Shown here piece by piece: positions 1 through 11,369 of a DNA stretch of 64,000 nt (positions are counted from its first letter, which is position 1; every line of letters begins with the position of its first letter). The notes beneath the pieces were generated by a model. It worked only from the letters and a program-made list of their open reading frames with translations, had not been told where the DNA came from and searched no databases. Source of the stretch: Cryptomeria japonica (taxonomy: Eukaryota > Streptophyta > Pinopsida > Cupressales > Cupressaceae); NCBI RefSeq assembly GCF_030272615.1, contig NC_081413.1, positions 332,110,302-332,174,301 on the forward strand. The letters run 5' to 3'. A program made the translations under genes and the position numbers.

Positions 1-434
1 TTAATCAATCATTTTATTTTGAAATTGCATTGCTTAATCATACATTTCACTTGCATTTTCAATTACATAAGAGGCATTGTGAATACACAATCCATCCACT
101 TAGATTTTGTCTCTTTGTGTATGAGTTTCAATACCCTTTCACCTATATCTAATATCTTAGTAAGAATAAGTCTTGGACTTATGGCTTCCCAAAGTTGAAC
201 ACTAAAGGATGTGAGATTGGGTTGAATAACCTATTCCATGGGAACTTGGGTGAATCCTCTATCCCTACACAAAGCATACTTGACATTATGGAGAACCATT
301 CCCTTTGAATTTCTCATGATGAGGATGAAACGTTAACAAGAGTAACTATTAACCAATTAGTTAAGCTTGACCATGATTTGGATAAGCTTCAATAATGGAT
401 GAGTCAAGAATAGTCAAATAGTGAGGCAATCCCC
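1..434 (+). other. G1 leader or upstream gag region, no recognisable feature
   Basis: AT-rich sequence without a clear ORF, just upstream of the gypsy gag remnant. I see no primer-binding site or LTR end here. Confidence 0.4.
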
Positions 435-2208
435 TTGATTGATGGTTTGAGGAGAATGATTGAAAGTGATGAAATTGGTGTGGAAGTGTTGTGTGACATT
501 TCTTATATTGTTGACTCTAATATTATGCCAATGAAAATTTGTTCCAAAGCTCTTGGTTTTTCCAATCCTACAAATAAATTTGAGCATTCTATCTGTATGC
601 CTACATCTTTGCCTAATGTGCCTACTTATACATCTTCAATCATGGGTACCTCTACACAAAATTTTAATCCTACACATGTAAGTAATAGGGGCCATTATAT
701 CAATCAATACTCCTCCATACTTCTTTCCCCTAGCCTTCCATTAGTATCACAACCATTTCCCATACCCACTTACCATAATATTTCACATTCATATTCTCTA
801 AAGATCCACCTATTTATATTATCCCTCCATCACAATCCAATATGTCCAATTCCAACTCATCCAACCAAGCTAGTCATCCAAATTCAATGTTCCCACATGT
901 GATGTATCTAGCCCACTCTTTGATGACATTGTCCATGTTATTACTCCCCAATACATGGATTTTCCCCCATTGCGAGTTACACAATGGAAAATGTGACCCC
1001 CAAACTCATGTGAAAACATTTCAAACATTGCATAGTGATTTCTCTCATGATCATAGATTTATGGAAAAACTAATCACTTGTACCTTTAGAGATAAGGCTT
1101 TGCAATGGTATTCTTGCTTGCCTCCTTGATCAATTCATTCTTTTCAACAATTAGCTAATTATTTTGTTTGACCAATATTGCTCCTCAAATTACTTTAACT
1201 AATATGATGCATTTAATGCAAGGAATTAAAGAAAAAGCGACTAATTTTAGTAGTAGATACAAACATTTGTATGCGCAAATTGCTTATCCTGTATCAAATG
1301 GTGATGTTCAAATAATTTCCATTAATAATTTGCAAAAGGATATTACAGATATGCTTCTATTTGCTGAATTTCAATCTTCCACACATTTATTCACAATGCT
1401 TCATAATTATTAGCTTCAAGTTCAAGTCAATTTGAATCCTCTCCATCAATTGATCCAGTTGATAAGAATGAGGGTACTTAGCAACAATCATTTAAAAAAT
1501 TTCATAAACAAACCAAGAATTTCATCAAGATCAACAACAATTATTCCAATCACATTGATACACAAGTGGAAACTACAACTTCAAGTGTGACACCTGTATC
1601 ATCAAGATTTACACCGTAAATGTACTCCTCTTTCTGAATCATTGTATAGTATCATGCTTAGATTAATTAATTCTAATGTGATGAGTCTTCCTCCCATAAA
1701 ACCCATAGATACCTCTAAGACTTTACTAGCTTCCTTTGATCCTAAATAGTTTTGCCAATACCATCATCAACTCATCCATAATACTGAGAAGTGTTTTAGG
1801 TTGAAGAATGTGATCCAAGAACTTATTGATTTCAATATGATAATTGTAGGTGTGAATGATAAAGGAAATAAATCCTTGACACCACCTAATCAAAACTTGA
1901 AAATATTTACAAATCCTTTTCCTTCTTATTCTACCAGTCTTGTAGAGCCTAAACTTCCTAATAATATATCTCTTGATGAGATGTGTGTAGAGGAAACAAT
2001 GTTTTGGAATTTATTGAGCAATGCAAGCCTAAACTTGAACCAAACATTACCTTTTAATCAAGAGAAAGTATTATTATTGAAAAAATTAAAGAAAATCTCT
2101 CACGAGGAGTGCTCATCGATCCAGTATGTATGGAGAACATTATTATTGAAGAACATCTTTATGCTCAACACTTTTATCAAGACACTTGTGAAAAGTCCAA
2201 TGTTATGA
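435..2208 (+). pseudogene. G1 gag remnant (Ty3/gypsy capsid and zinc-knuckle-like region)
   Basis: The ancestral product is the gypsy Gag that forms the particle. At 842-1413 the frame holds the plant retrotransposon gag signature: the HNGKCDPQTHVKTF block, then FRDKALQWYSCLPP, then a SRYKHLYAQIAYP block. A second conserved block at about 1600-1870 has the CQYH...HNTEKCFRLKNVIQELID pattern, the degenerate zinc-knuckle region of this gypsy type. Stops and frame changes occur near 1128, 1150-1170, 1413 and 1750. The 435-902 stretch is a Pro/Ser-rich N-terminal extension of uncertain status. Confidence 0.7.
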
Positions 2209-2440
2209 TTAAGGTGCATGATGGCTTTATTTGTCCCACTATTGTTCCATCACTCTTCCTTTTGAGGTTACCACTAAGTTTTTATATATTACCTTTTCTA
2301 TTTTACCTACCTCCAACCAATTTTGTGAGAAGTTGGGGCATCCTTGGCTCCATTCCATGAAATCCATCCCTTCTACCATCCATAAATGTTTAAAGTTCCC
2401 TCATGATGGGCGTATTATCACAATTAGTCAATCTTTATAA
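2109..2440 (+). pseudogene. G1 aspartic protease C-terminal remnant
   Basis: Two overlapping frames contain EEHLYAQ..YQDTCEKSNVMIKVHDG and then KLGHPWLHSMKSIPSTIHKC. The latter corresponds to the (L)GRPWxH..xAxPSxxHxxLKF block at the C-terminal end of plant gypsy proteases. A frameshift lies near 2250. The catalytic D-S/T-G triad is not recognisable. It follows gag directly, as in gag-pol polyproteins. Confidence 0.6.
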
Positions 2441-3408
2441 GACCTTAGCAAGATGTGTATACTTCACCTTAGATTGATTTTGGCCTTAGAAACCCAAACC
2501 TTTGAAAACCCAAGAAGATCTCCTTTTCCTATCTTATCAAAAATTCAACCATGAATGGATAACGACCTTGAGTAAAACCTAAAAATCCCTCACCCATGGA
2601 TATTCCTCCTCATTCTATACCTGAAATCCTTCCTACTCCTTCTATTCCTCCCATATATATTGTGATCAAACCTCCTACATCCTATAGAGGAAAACACCCA
2701 ACATCCTTCTTCTCTCAACATAGTGAGGTTTCTTCTATTCCCCCACCCGCAAGGGAATAAAATAAGCCTATGTGTAAGAGAATGCCAATGAAGATGTCAT
2801 GCCAAGGCTTGTGATATTTCTTCCCAAACCATTGGCTCCCCTAAGACACTAAATTTTGAATTGATCCCATTTGTCCAACCTTTGCCTAGCCTAAGAGAGG
2901 AAGTTTATCCTAATCATTTACATCAAAAATTTAAATTGTCTAAACAAAATGATGATTCATTTATGTGTACATTAAATATCTTATTTTGATTAATTTGGAT
3001 GATGATGATATTGATGCTAATGATTATGTTAATGCTAACAATATGGATACTAATGATTCCGATGATATGTATGTGATTATTGAGATTGATCATGATATAT
3101 CTTTGAGATTTTTAAAAGCCTTAATCCTAGCTTGCAGTGACAAAAAAAGTGACTCATCATTAGAGCATGGCCTTTGTTTGGAACTTGTTGTAGCTACATC
3201 TACCATTCTTGTTGTGGATCCTCTCGTATCTTCTCTACCATCCCTAAATGATGATAAGAAATATTGGGAGTTAGATGACTTGCTAGATTAGCCTCGCTTG
3301 TCTAATGGATTCTCTTTTATGTGTTTGCTTGCATGTGGCATGCTTCTCCTGTGATTTGCTATTTGATTTTGTCTTTATGTTATGTTAGGTTTTCTTTGGA
3401 TTGATTTT
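2441..3408 (+). other. G1 post-protease region without pol motifs
   Basis: Mostly closed frames. An acidic ORF at 2965-3291 contains a run rich in Asp and Asn, then a hydrophobic stretch (VVATSTILVVDPLVSSLPSL), then ends DDLLD. I recognise no family. A normal gypsy element would have reverse transcriptase here. The last 40 bp before element A contain a 32-bp string that is also found inside A's LTRs. Confidence 0.4.
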
Positions 3409-3945
3409 TGTTGGTGTAAATAATTATTCATCATGGATATTATTACACTTACTTAAGTTTACTCAGGATAATGCATTTTCATAGTAGTTTGGGTATGAGA
3501 CACTTGGGTGTTTGTGCCACATTGGGATAGTGTGTGTAGGAGAAATTCCACCTTTTATGGTGTTGATCTTGTTGTTACACTCCACTCTTGTTGGTACACT
3601 CCACATTCAGTGGGTGATCCACCTCATGTGGACTATTATATTATTTCTCCTACCTACCCACACCTATTTCCTACCTACCCTTGTTTCTTATTGAGCCACA
3701 TGTCATGTTTGTGTGCTCACATATCCCTAGCCTTGCCTATATAAGCAGGCTCATCTACATTGTATGGAGCTATGTAATTTGATTATTGATCATTTTCTAT
3801 TGATGAGAATACAGTTTATTCTTGTCCCATATTATGTCTCTATTTTGTACATTTCATTGAGCTCTTGATCTTTGTCTTTATGTTATGTTAGGTTTTCTTT
3901 GGATAACCATTGTTGCTCCATTGACACATGGTAATAAAGATGCCA
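3409..3945 (+). repeat. Element A 5' LTR
   Basis: 537-bp LTR, 99.4% identical to the copy at 7837-8373 by direct comparison. It has a TATA-like box (TATATAA, 3738-3744). The last 18 bp (TGGTAATAAAGATGCCA) resemble a primer-binding site in their first bases, yet they are present in both LTR copies. What follows (3946-3985) is A-rich and is not a recognisable primer site. Confidence 0.9.
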
Positions 3946-5347
3946 AAAAATCAAATAAAAAAAAAAAACAAAAAAAAAAATCAAAAAGTTTTGGGGGTCC
4001 GCAGACCCCCCCGTGAATCTGTATGACGTCTGCAGGTTGCAGGTGCCGTGTACCGCTTGCCGCAGCGCCATGTGCCATCCTCGCCTCACGGTTTTCTCCC
4101 CGCCGCCGTCCGAGCTGAGCGCCTGCAGAGTACCTCCCGTCCTCGCCGACGCTGCCGGACGCTCCCGCGTGCACCTCCCGACACCACCACCGGCGCCGGC
4201 ACCTCCCGACGCTACCCGCAGCTGCAGCGCCGCCCGTACCTCGTCCTCGCCGCAACCAGCTGCTTCTCCCGAACTCCGGGCACTCTGCGGCCTCCGCTAC
4301 CCACCGGAAAACGCTCCTCCCAACGCCTCCCGCCGCCTCCCGGCGCCAACGTGGACAGTCGACCAACCACGAGACCGGCGAACCCGCGTTCGCCACGTGG
4401 CAGGTGGCCACTGGCCCGCGGGTACTCCCGTACACACAGTCTGCAGCTGAGTCATCTGCCAAATAATCTGTACGGCCGCCATGCAGACGCCACGTGTCAC
4501 ACCCAGTCAAATTTTCGTACATTGCCACGTCGACTTCCGTACACACAGTCATAGTGCCACGTCATCCGTACGACCTGCACAGTCATCCGCACAGTCAGCA
4601 GTCCGTATAGTACGGACGCCCAGTCAGTAGAGGGTGAAGTTTTTGCGACGGTCATACGGCCATCAAATTTAACCCAGTGACTTTCTGACGTCAGCACCAC
4701 GTCAGCATTTTTCAAAAATTTGGCAGGCCCCTCTCATTTGCATTTTTGATTTTGCAGTTCAACTTCAAATGGCCATAACTTGCTCATTTTTGCTCCTTTT
4801 TGGGTGCAATTTTTTTTGAAATGGGCTAGAATTTTGTGCTCTCCGCAGTGGTCAAGAAATTTTTTAATTTTGATGCACGGATTTTTTAGAAAATGCAGTT
4901 TTTGGTGACTGTACCTGAGTAATCCCAGTTTTTGCAACTTCAGAGGCTTCGTTTGGGGTCATACGACCTCCTTTTCAGGTGCCATTTTTTTTGAAAGTGC
5001 GTATTTTTTCATCTACTTTCACATGATGCTATCAGATTGATGCCATTGTAAGTAGAAATTGTACTTTCAGATTTTGGCCATTTTTGGCTCTCTTGGTACT
5101 TGTATATTTGCTTGAATCTCAGTTAGATTCATTGCACTATTGATTGAAGTCTCTTGTATCTCATTTGAGAAGTTGTAAAATTTACATCATAAGTCCACTT
5201 TGCCTTGTTTTGCAAGTGGCTCATTGTAATTGCACTAAGTATAAAGTGCCAAAATCATCACTTTGGGGGGGGGGTACTTTGATTGATTGAATTTGGGGGG
5301 GTGTCTCTTGTGCTTTTGTGCTCTTGTGTTCCTTCCTTTTTGCTACT
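3946..5347 (+). promoter_or_regulatory. Element A leader with GC-rich, ACGT-rich island
   Basis: The leader opens with an A-rich tract, then a perfect 7-bp-stem hairpin (GGGGGTC at 3993-3999, GACCCCC at 4004-4010). A GC-rich block at 3990-4720 is unlike the AT-rich surroundings. It holds eight ACGT cores, including two G-boxes CACGTG (4394-4399, 4491-4496) and one palindrome TGACGTCA (4686-4693), the core bound by plant bZIP factors. Short repeats of CCGTAC and CAGTCA occur at 4430-4640. From 4720 on the leader is T-rich, with a G run at 5265-5275. Open frames on both strands look like composition artefacts. Confidence 0.6.
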
Positions 5348-6157
5348 ATGGGTTCTTCTAATTTTCCTCTCTTAAATCCACATAACTATGCTACTTGGAA
5401 AATTGATGCATGGAGTAAACTTATGGAAAAAGGACTCACTCATTACATTGATGGAACTATTGTTGCTCCAGCTGATCCTAAGGCTGATCCAGTTGGTCAC
5501 TTAGATTGGCTCACTAAAAATATCATGGCAATTGGTACCTTAAGAAAGTATGTATCAAAGGATCTCATTTTTCATATTGAGAAATGTACTCTAATCAAGG
5601 ATGCTTGGCAAAAGTTTCAAGACTTGTATGGTCAAGTTGATGAGATTAGGGGATATCAAATTGATAGTGATCTCACCATGTTAGATCCCAAAAACTTTGA
5701 TACTATACAAGATTATGTCACTAAGGCAAATGAGTTGAGGGCACAACTCAAAGATTGTGGCATTGATAAGAAGGATACTCAATTGATATTCAACTTGATA
5801 GGCAAGCTTCCACAAGAATATGCAGCATTTGTTTCTAGTTTCCAAACCCATAGGATGATAATGGGTTCAAGCTACAAAATGCCTACATTTGATGCTTTCA
5901 ATGAAATGTTGATGATGGAACAAACTAAGTTGATAAGCATGGGCATTCTTAAGGCTTCTAAGTCTCAAGCATTAGTGGCAAATCAAGGAAACAAAGGAAA
6001 TCAAGGAAAGGACAACTCAAACAAGAAGAAATGGCAATCAAAGCCTAAAGAAAAAGCACCCTCTTCTCCACAACAAGGAGATTCATCCTCTTCCAAGAGA
6101 GATAATTCACCAAAGAGGGAGAGACCTACTTGTGCTTATTGTAAAAAGATTGGTTGA
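5348..6157 (+). pseudogene. Element A copia Gag
   Basis: Ancestral particle-forming Gag of a Ty1/copia element. The ATG at 5348 (MGSSNFPLLNPHNYATWK) is preferred over the upstream in-frame non-ATG start. The N-terminal NYATWKIDAWSKLM block and the following ~190 residues match the UBN2/copia gag fold, with a KDAWQKFQDLYG-type block and DTQLIFNLIGKLPQEYAAF. A Lys/Ser-rich linker leads to a zinc knuckle (CAYCKK) that is broken by a frameshift at about 6150. The rest of the knuckle is in another frame. Confidence 0.85.
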
Positions 6158-7623
6158 GGAGCATCGTTGCCATTCTAAGAAGATTGATGAACTCACATAT
6201 CATCAAAAAGCATAACATTGATTTGCCTAAAGTCTACAAGAAGGATGATTCATCAACTTCCACTTCCTCACATTCAAAAGGAAAAGGGCAAGCATTCATG
6301 GCTTCTACAAGTGGAAAGACTCACTTTTTTGGAACAAGAAAAGGAAAAGCTCTATGTGCTACTATCAGTCATGATTCAGAGAGATGGCTTCTAGATTTAG
6401 GGGCTTCTCATCATATGGCATCTTTGTAGTCTATGTTCTCTACATTTGAGCCTTGCACCATGCCACAGATTTTGATGGGCAATCATACATACATGGATGT
6501 GATTGGGAAAGGATCTATTGACATTGGGGATAACTCCTTCAATGATGTGTTGTGTGTACCCCACTTGATAAACAATCTCCTTTCTATCTATCAAATCACA
6601 CATGGCGCAACTAAGAGAGTTGTGGAGTTCACACCTGACTCAGTTTTCATTAGAGACATGGAGACTAGAGCTATCATTGCAACTAGGGTGGTTGATCATG
6701 CATCTCAGTTATACTCCTTTTCAGATTTTGTTGATGATGATGATTTCACATTTGATGATTCTACACATTATGATCACACTTCTTGTGATAGTTCAGATTT
6801 TGAGGAGAACTTTGGACACTTGAACATGGGGATTCTCACATGTGAACCCGTTCTTGAGTCTTGTATTTCATCTTCTCATATTGATATCACATCACCTATT
6901 GCACCTGATGATGCAAATAGTGCGACAGTTTTGCTTTCATGTGATTCAGTGCAGCAGGATATTCATTGTCTTCCAGCTTCAGATTCATGGGATGATTACT
7001 TGACAAACATTGCAGGTTTATTTATGGAATCCTACATTGCAGATTTGGGAGACATCATTGATGACATTCATCTTCTCTTTGATGAAGGTGATCCTTCTTC
7101 GATTGTTGCAAGGGCACACTCTGACCCTCTTGTTCATTCTCTACATGATCATTCTTTCGAGGTTGACATGATTGTGGATACTTATGTACAACAGTTGGAG
7201 GAGGTCTCTTTATGTTTTGAGGAGACATGTGAGTCTTTGGGACATGTTCTACATCCATCTCCACTAGATCTTGGAGTGCCTTTTTCAGCAGTGTGGCACA
7301 GTTTACCACCTTTGGAGGGGGTATCTTTCAGCATCGACATGGGGACACTTGAGCAGTTTTCAGAGATTCCTTTCATCATGAGTTTTCTTCATACATCTTC
7401 CATTCATGATTGGGGAGACTTCATGGATACACCTTTGGTTTTGTTTCTTCCTAAGGGGAGGAATGTTGTTCGACGTTCGTGGAGCAGTTTCTTCATACAT
7501 CGAGCTTCTATCATTGGTGCAGATTCTCCATTGAGGGGGGATCACAGTTTGACTTCTCTTCTTCTCTCATATGGGGGGGACTTTTTCCTCACATGGGGTT
7601 TTGTCCTTCACATTCTTCTTTGA
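6154..7623 (+). pseudogene. Element A protease region fused to an acidic ORF of unknown function
   Basis: One frame, interrupted only by TAG at 6427-6429. Residues around 6385-6420 give WLLDLGASHHMAS, the copia protease site with D-S-G changed to D-L-G. The next part (6433-6720: DVIGKGSIDI, FNDVLCVPHLINNLLSI, then VVDHASQLYSFSDF) is the normal protease end and pre-integrase start. After FGHLNMGIL (about 6810) all similarity to integrase stops. The frame stays open for another ~265 codons of acidic sequence (DSWDDYLTN, GDIIDDIHLLFDEGD) and runs into the 3' UTR shared with element B. Cargo function unknown. Confidence 0.7.
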
Positions 7624-7836
7624 GAGTTCTTTGTATCTATGTTTTCATCTCTCTTTTGGGAGAGGGTTTTTTCCCATTGGGTTTTTCTCTCTTTCCCCAC
7701 TTTGTGAGAGATTTCATTGCATTGGTTTTCATGCATTTGCATTTGTACATGGGTACCTAACATGGCCTCGTAGCCAGGACCCATCTTGCATTGTAGACAA
7801 GTAAGTGCATTCCCCTAAGTTGCACTTAAGGGAGGG
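7505..7836 (+). other. Element A 3' UTR and polypurine tract, shared with element B
   Basis: Closely similar to 23180-23503 in element B. Shared strings include ATGGGTACCTAACATGGCCT and CATTCCCCTAAGTTGCACTT, followed by a G-rich tract just before TGTTGG. The tract AAGGGAGGG (7828-7836) is the expected plus-strand primer. Confidence 0.85.
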
Positions 7837-8373
7837 TGTTGGTGTAAATAATTATTCATCATGGATATTATTACACTTACTTAAGTTTACTTAGGATAAT
7901 GCATTTTCATAGTAGTTTGGGTATGAGACACTTGGGTGTTTGTGCCACATTGGGATAGTGTGTGTAGGAGAAATTCCACCTTTTATGGTGTTGATCTTGT
8001 TGTTACACTCCACTCTTGTTGTTACACTCCACATTCAGTGGGTGATCCACCTCATGTGGACTATTATATTATTTCTCCTACCTACCCACACCTATTTCCT
8101 ACCTACCCTTGTTTCTTATTGAGCCACATGTCATGTTTGTGTGCTCACATATCCCTAGCCTTGCCTATATAAGCAGGCTCATCTACATTGTATGGAGCTA
8201 TGTAATTTGATTATTGATCATTTTCTATTGATGAGAATACAATTTATTCTTGTCCCATATTATGTCTCTATTTTGTACATTTCATTGAGCTCTTGATCTT
8301 TGTCTTTATGTTATGTTAGGTTTTCTTTGGATAACCATTGTTGCTCCATTGACACATGGTAATAAAGATGCCA
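7837..8373 (+). repeat. Element A 3' LTR
   Basis: 537 bp, begins TGTTGGTGTAAATAATT and ends GATGCCA. TATA-like box at 8166-8172. The three differences from the 5' LTR are C/T in ACTCAGG, G/T in GTTGGTAC and G/A in ACAGTTT. Confidence 0.9.
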
Positions 8374-9239
8374 ATATTTTTTTTCACATTCCTCTATTTA
8401 TATTTTATTTCTTTTAGATGTCATACTCATGTTATGTTATACATATGCTATTGTTGTAAACATTCCTTTGTGTTGTTTTTTGAGGATAATGCAAAGTGTT
8501 GGAATATCTCTTTTTGGTCTCTACCATGTTGAACTGAATAAACTAGTTGTTTATCTTATGTTCTCTTCTTCCATTGTTCTCATAGTTCCACTACCTTTGG
8601 GTGATGAGGTCAATTCAATGCAATCATACTTGACATACATGATTTATGAAAATAACATACCAACCCCAATTAGTGGATCCCTTATGAAGTTTCTCTTTGC
8701 CATGTGCTCCATTTCCCTTTATTTTTCCTTACATGGGGGCATATCATTGTGGCAACATTCTTGTATTTTGGATGCGTGTATGCTACCTCAAAGAAATTGC
8801 TCTTGGTAAGGCGCGTGCAATCACCTAAACATGGGGGCATACACTCCACTCTTTGTTACACTTTGTGCACACACCACAAAGTTTTCTTTACACACTTTGA
8901 TCACACACCATGACACATCAACTCAATATTTAGATCACTTTGCAAATTGAGCCTTTCACTTTGTAATATTTTGCACCAATTTTTCAACTCAAATCTTTCT
9001 GTCAACATGACTCATAGTAAGCATAAGCCTTACTAGGCCAACATAGTCATTCACTCTTTCCTTCTTCTCTTCATGTGTTTCTCCCTTTTTATTTGATATT
9101 TTATTGATAAGATCTTAATAAATTGGTGGCTAGATGCAGCTTGCCTCTTTAATGCCTTGGTGAAATTTTTTCAATGCTATACTGTAATTTACTAAGAGTA
9201 TGAGTTTAGGCTCATACTCCTGCTAAAGTGGGGGATAAA
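8374..9239 (+). other. G1 3' untranslated region with two short direct repeats
   Basis: No conserved protein motif found. The 13-mer ACATGGGGGCATA occurs at 8731-8743 and 8829-8841. The segment ends in the polypurine tract AAAGTGGGGGATAAA directly before the LTR start at 9240. Confidence 0.5.
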
Positions 9240-10490
9240 TGTATTATCATAAATTGTATCCCTATACAATTTTTATCCTCATTTAGGCCTTACTTTGGCA
9301 TTCTGGCTTTCCATGCTTTGACCATGTTTGATCATGCTCACACCAACTTCAATTCTCAAAATTCACCTAGCATCTGGTCTATGGACCTTTGTGCAACCCT
9401 GATTGGCTAGACAAAGACACCCAGATGCCACTATCCTAGGATAGTGGCACTTTGAACACCATTGTATCAACAAAAGGGGCCCAATTTTGGTCCTAACAAT
9501 GGTAATAAAATATGGGTGGGATTTCCCTTCTCGTGTCAGCCTGTCTCAAAATTTCACACATGTTGATGTAGTGGGGTATAAAGGAAAGCCTTACCCCCTC
9601 ATTTGAACGTCCATATTAGATACCTCATCAAGGAAAATACACTCTAAAATTAAATTCAAGTGAGCAATCAATCAAGGATATTCAAACATTAAACGAGAGG
9701 TCCATCATTCAAGATGTCATCCATGATCCAAATTTCATGAAGACATCCTACATCCCATATGACAACATCAATCCTTGCATGAATAATTCAAAGCAAGACT
9801 CATGAAGGTATAACATTTCAATTACAAGCATTTAAATTCAGATATAGCCTCTATCCTCAAAAGGCACACTTTACACTTGTATTACATTTCAATTTCAATT
9901 TTAATTATAGGGTTGATTCCAAACTCGAGGTTTTACTTAGGCAAAACCCTATCCACAACACCTTTTCATTTCTTTCTATGTGAAAGTGACATGTTCAAGA
10001 GCTATAAATTTGGAATTAGGTACAATAGAGATAGACAATAAGATCTAACCTTTGCAAACACAAAAAGTGGAGGATAGGATCACTCCAGACTCTTTTGTCT
10101 AAAAAATTACTTGTGGATATTCAAGATTTGATTGTCATCAATATTTTGGTTCCAAAAAGATAAAGTTAATCTGCATTCAACATTCTAGGGACAAGGTTGT
10201 TCAGAGCTCCACCATCCTACTATTTTAGGCTCAAATTCTAGTCACAGGTTCCATTCATCTTCCTCATCTTAGATAAGTACTTATAGCTTCATATCAAATA
10301 TGCAGATATTTGTTCATGTTCATTTATGCCAATTTTCAATCTTTAGCCCTAGATCTAGCCTTAAACTTTCATATTTTCGGCATCCAATTCAACCCTCACA
10401 AAGGGAGCCATCTGATGTCAATCAAAATCCATCCCTTGGAGGTGAATCTATTAATTTCATTCTCCATTTAAATATAATGATTGTGTAAAT
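9240..10490 (+). repeat. G1 3' LTR (right border approximate)
   Basis: Begins TGTATTATCATAAATTG right after a gypsy-type polypurine tract. A TATA box (TATAAAG, 9577-9583) lies in the middle. The end could not be fixed because the partner LTR is not in the window; about 10490 is where minus-strand LINE coding sequence takes over. Confidence 0.5.
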
Positions 10491-11126
10491 GGGTTTATTA
10501 CTTGTTTACAAAGCCAAACTAGCGAATTCCTATTTCACCACCTGATATGTATGAATCAAAAGAAACCTTTTTTTATAAACTTTTTATGCATACCAAGAAA
10601 AATCATGCAATAGATTAGAATATTTTGCAGAGAGGCCTTGGTTAATTAGATCTTACCAGGTTGACTTAGGAGAAATCCTTTCTAGAAGTTTATATTGAAA
10701 TGTATTCAATGAACCATTCTAAAAAGAATCTAAAGAGGAAGGGATTTAATATCAATTTTACACATTCCAAATTGTTGGTAATTTTTTGTTGTCTTGTCAT
10801 AATTGAGAAAGAAAGTGATACTTTTGGTATGATTATTTTTTGCTATGAATTTTTTTTGTAAATGGAAAGGATTTTTTTTTCCCATTTCTTTGCTTCTAAG
10901 ACTAAGGCTTTACCCATGAAAATAGTATCGTCCATAATTTATTGGTGGAAAATGATGGCACTAGTCGAGACAATTTTAACAATTTTAAACCTACCCTTGA
11001 ACACCACTTTCTAGAGATTTCTGCCAAATCTTCTTTCATTCAATTATAAACATAAAATGAGAAATTAGGTCATCTTGTTGGGTTACTTTAGATTCCTTAA
11101 AAAATACAAGGGGTAGTGTTAATGAT
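10491..11126 (-). pseudogene. L1a LINE, reverse transcriptase catalytic and thumb part (downstream half)
   Basis: Read on the minus strand from 11110, FFKESKVTQQDDLISHF corresponds to the plant LINE block FFxASRGLRQGDPLSxxLF. Next comes IMDDTIFMG with the catalytic Asp pair encoded at 10927-10935. Further down (about 10620-10540) LTKASLQNILIYCM matches the thumb block of plant LINE enzymes. Many stops and frame changes show an old copy. It continues the fragment at 23974-25480: removing the X and B insertions restores the order of motifs. Confidence 0.7.
11111..11126. repeat. 16-bp target-site duplication of insertion X, left copy
   Basis: GGGTAGTGTTAATGAT, identical to 13607-13622. The two copies bracket X and lie in the L1a reverse transcriptase sequence. 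Confidence 0.85.
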
Positions 11127-11369
11127 TATTTTGGATTAAGGCAAAAATAGGTTTTGAAGGGGCCCTGAAACCCTTTACAAAGTAGATTCTAAAAGGTTTG
11201 GAATCAAAACATCACAACAAAACCCAAAATAAAATAGGTTGCAAAAGATAAAACAATACATATAGCAACCAAAGAACCAGCAAAAGCCCAGACGGGCATT
11301 AAAAAACTAGCAGCAAACCACAGACTAGAACACAAACAGAGAAATAACCAGAGAAACAAAGAACAAAAA
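11127..11369 (-). other. X 3' tail
   Basis: Non-coding minus-strand sequence after the ORF stop: T/G-rich, then GGGTTTCAGGGCCCCTTC, then a degenerate A-rich end before the target duplication. No AATAAA signal recognised. Hydrophobic ORFs here are compositional. Confidence 0.5.

Larger units (their letters stand above)
3404..8378 (+). mobile_element. Element A: young non-autonomous copia-derived LTR retrotransposon
   Basis: Two direct repeats of exactly 537 bp (3409-3945 and 7837-8373) start TGTTGG, end CA and differ at three positions. They enclose gag-protease coding sequence. The 3' LTR is preceded by the purine tract AAGGGAGGG. Candidate target duplications are ATTTT (3404-3408) and ATATT (8374-8378), one mismatch. 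No integrase core, reverse transcriptase or RNase H is present, so it would need proteins in trans. It interrupts G1. Confidence 0.85.
1..10490 (+). mobile_element. G1: decayed Ty3/gypsy element, gag-protease only, interrupted by element A
   Basis: Gypsy-type gag and protease remnants lie at 842-2440. A 3' untranslated stretch follows element A at 8374-9239, and a polypurine tract plus LTR start lies at 9225-9240. I find no reverse transcriptase or integrase motifs at 2441-3408 or 8374-9239, so the copy is internally deleted or belongs to a gag-only derivative. The 5' LTR would lie left of the window. The right border is approximate, set where LINE coding sequence on the other strand resumes. 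Confidence 0.6.

Noticed and set aside
3508-3744. 78-codon ORF occurring twice (also 7936-8172) and similar ORFs in B LTRs
   Set aside because: Lies wholly inside LTRs; duplicated because the LTR is duplicated, no protein motif.
3878-4554. Long overlapping ORFs on both strands in the GC-rich leader of element A
   Set aside because: Arg/Pro/Ala-rich composition, open in several frames at once, no conserved motif; expected from high GC and few stop codons.
3404-8378. Perfect 5-bp target duplication for element A
   Set aside because: ATTTT versus ATATT differ at one base, and T-rich flanks make chance matches likely; kept only as a candidate.
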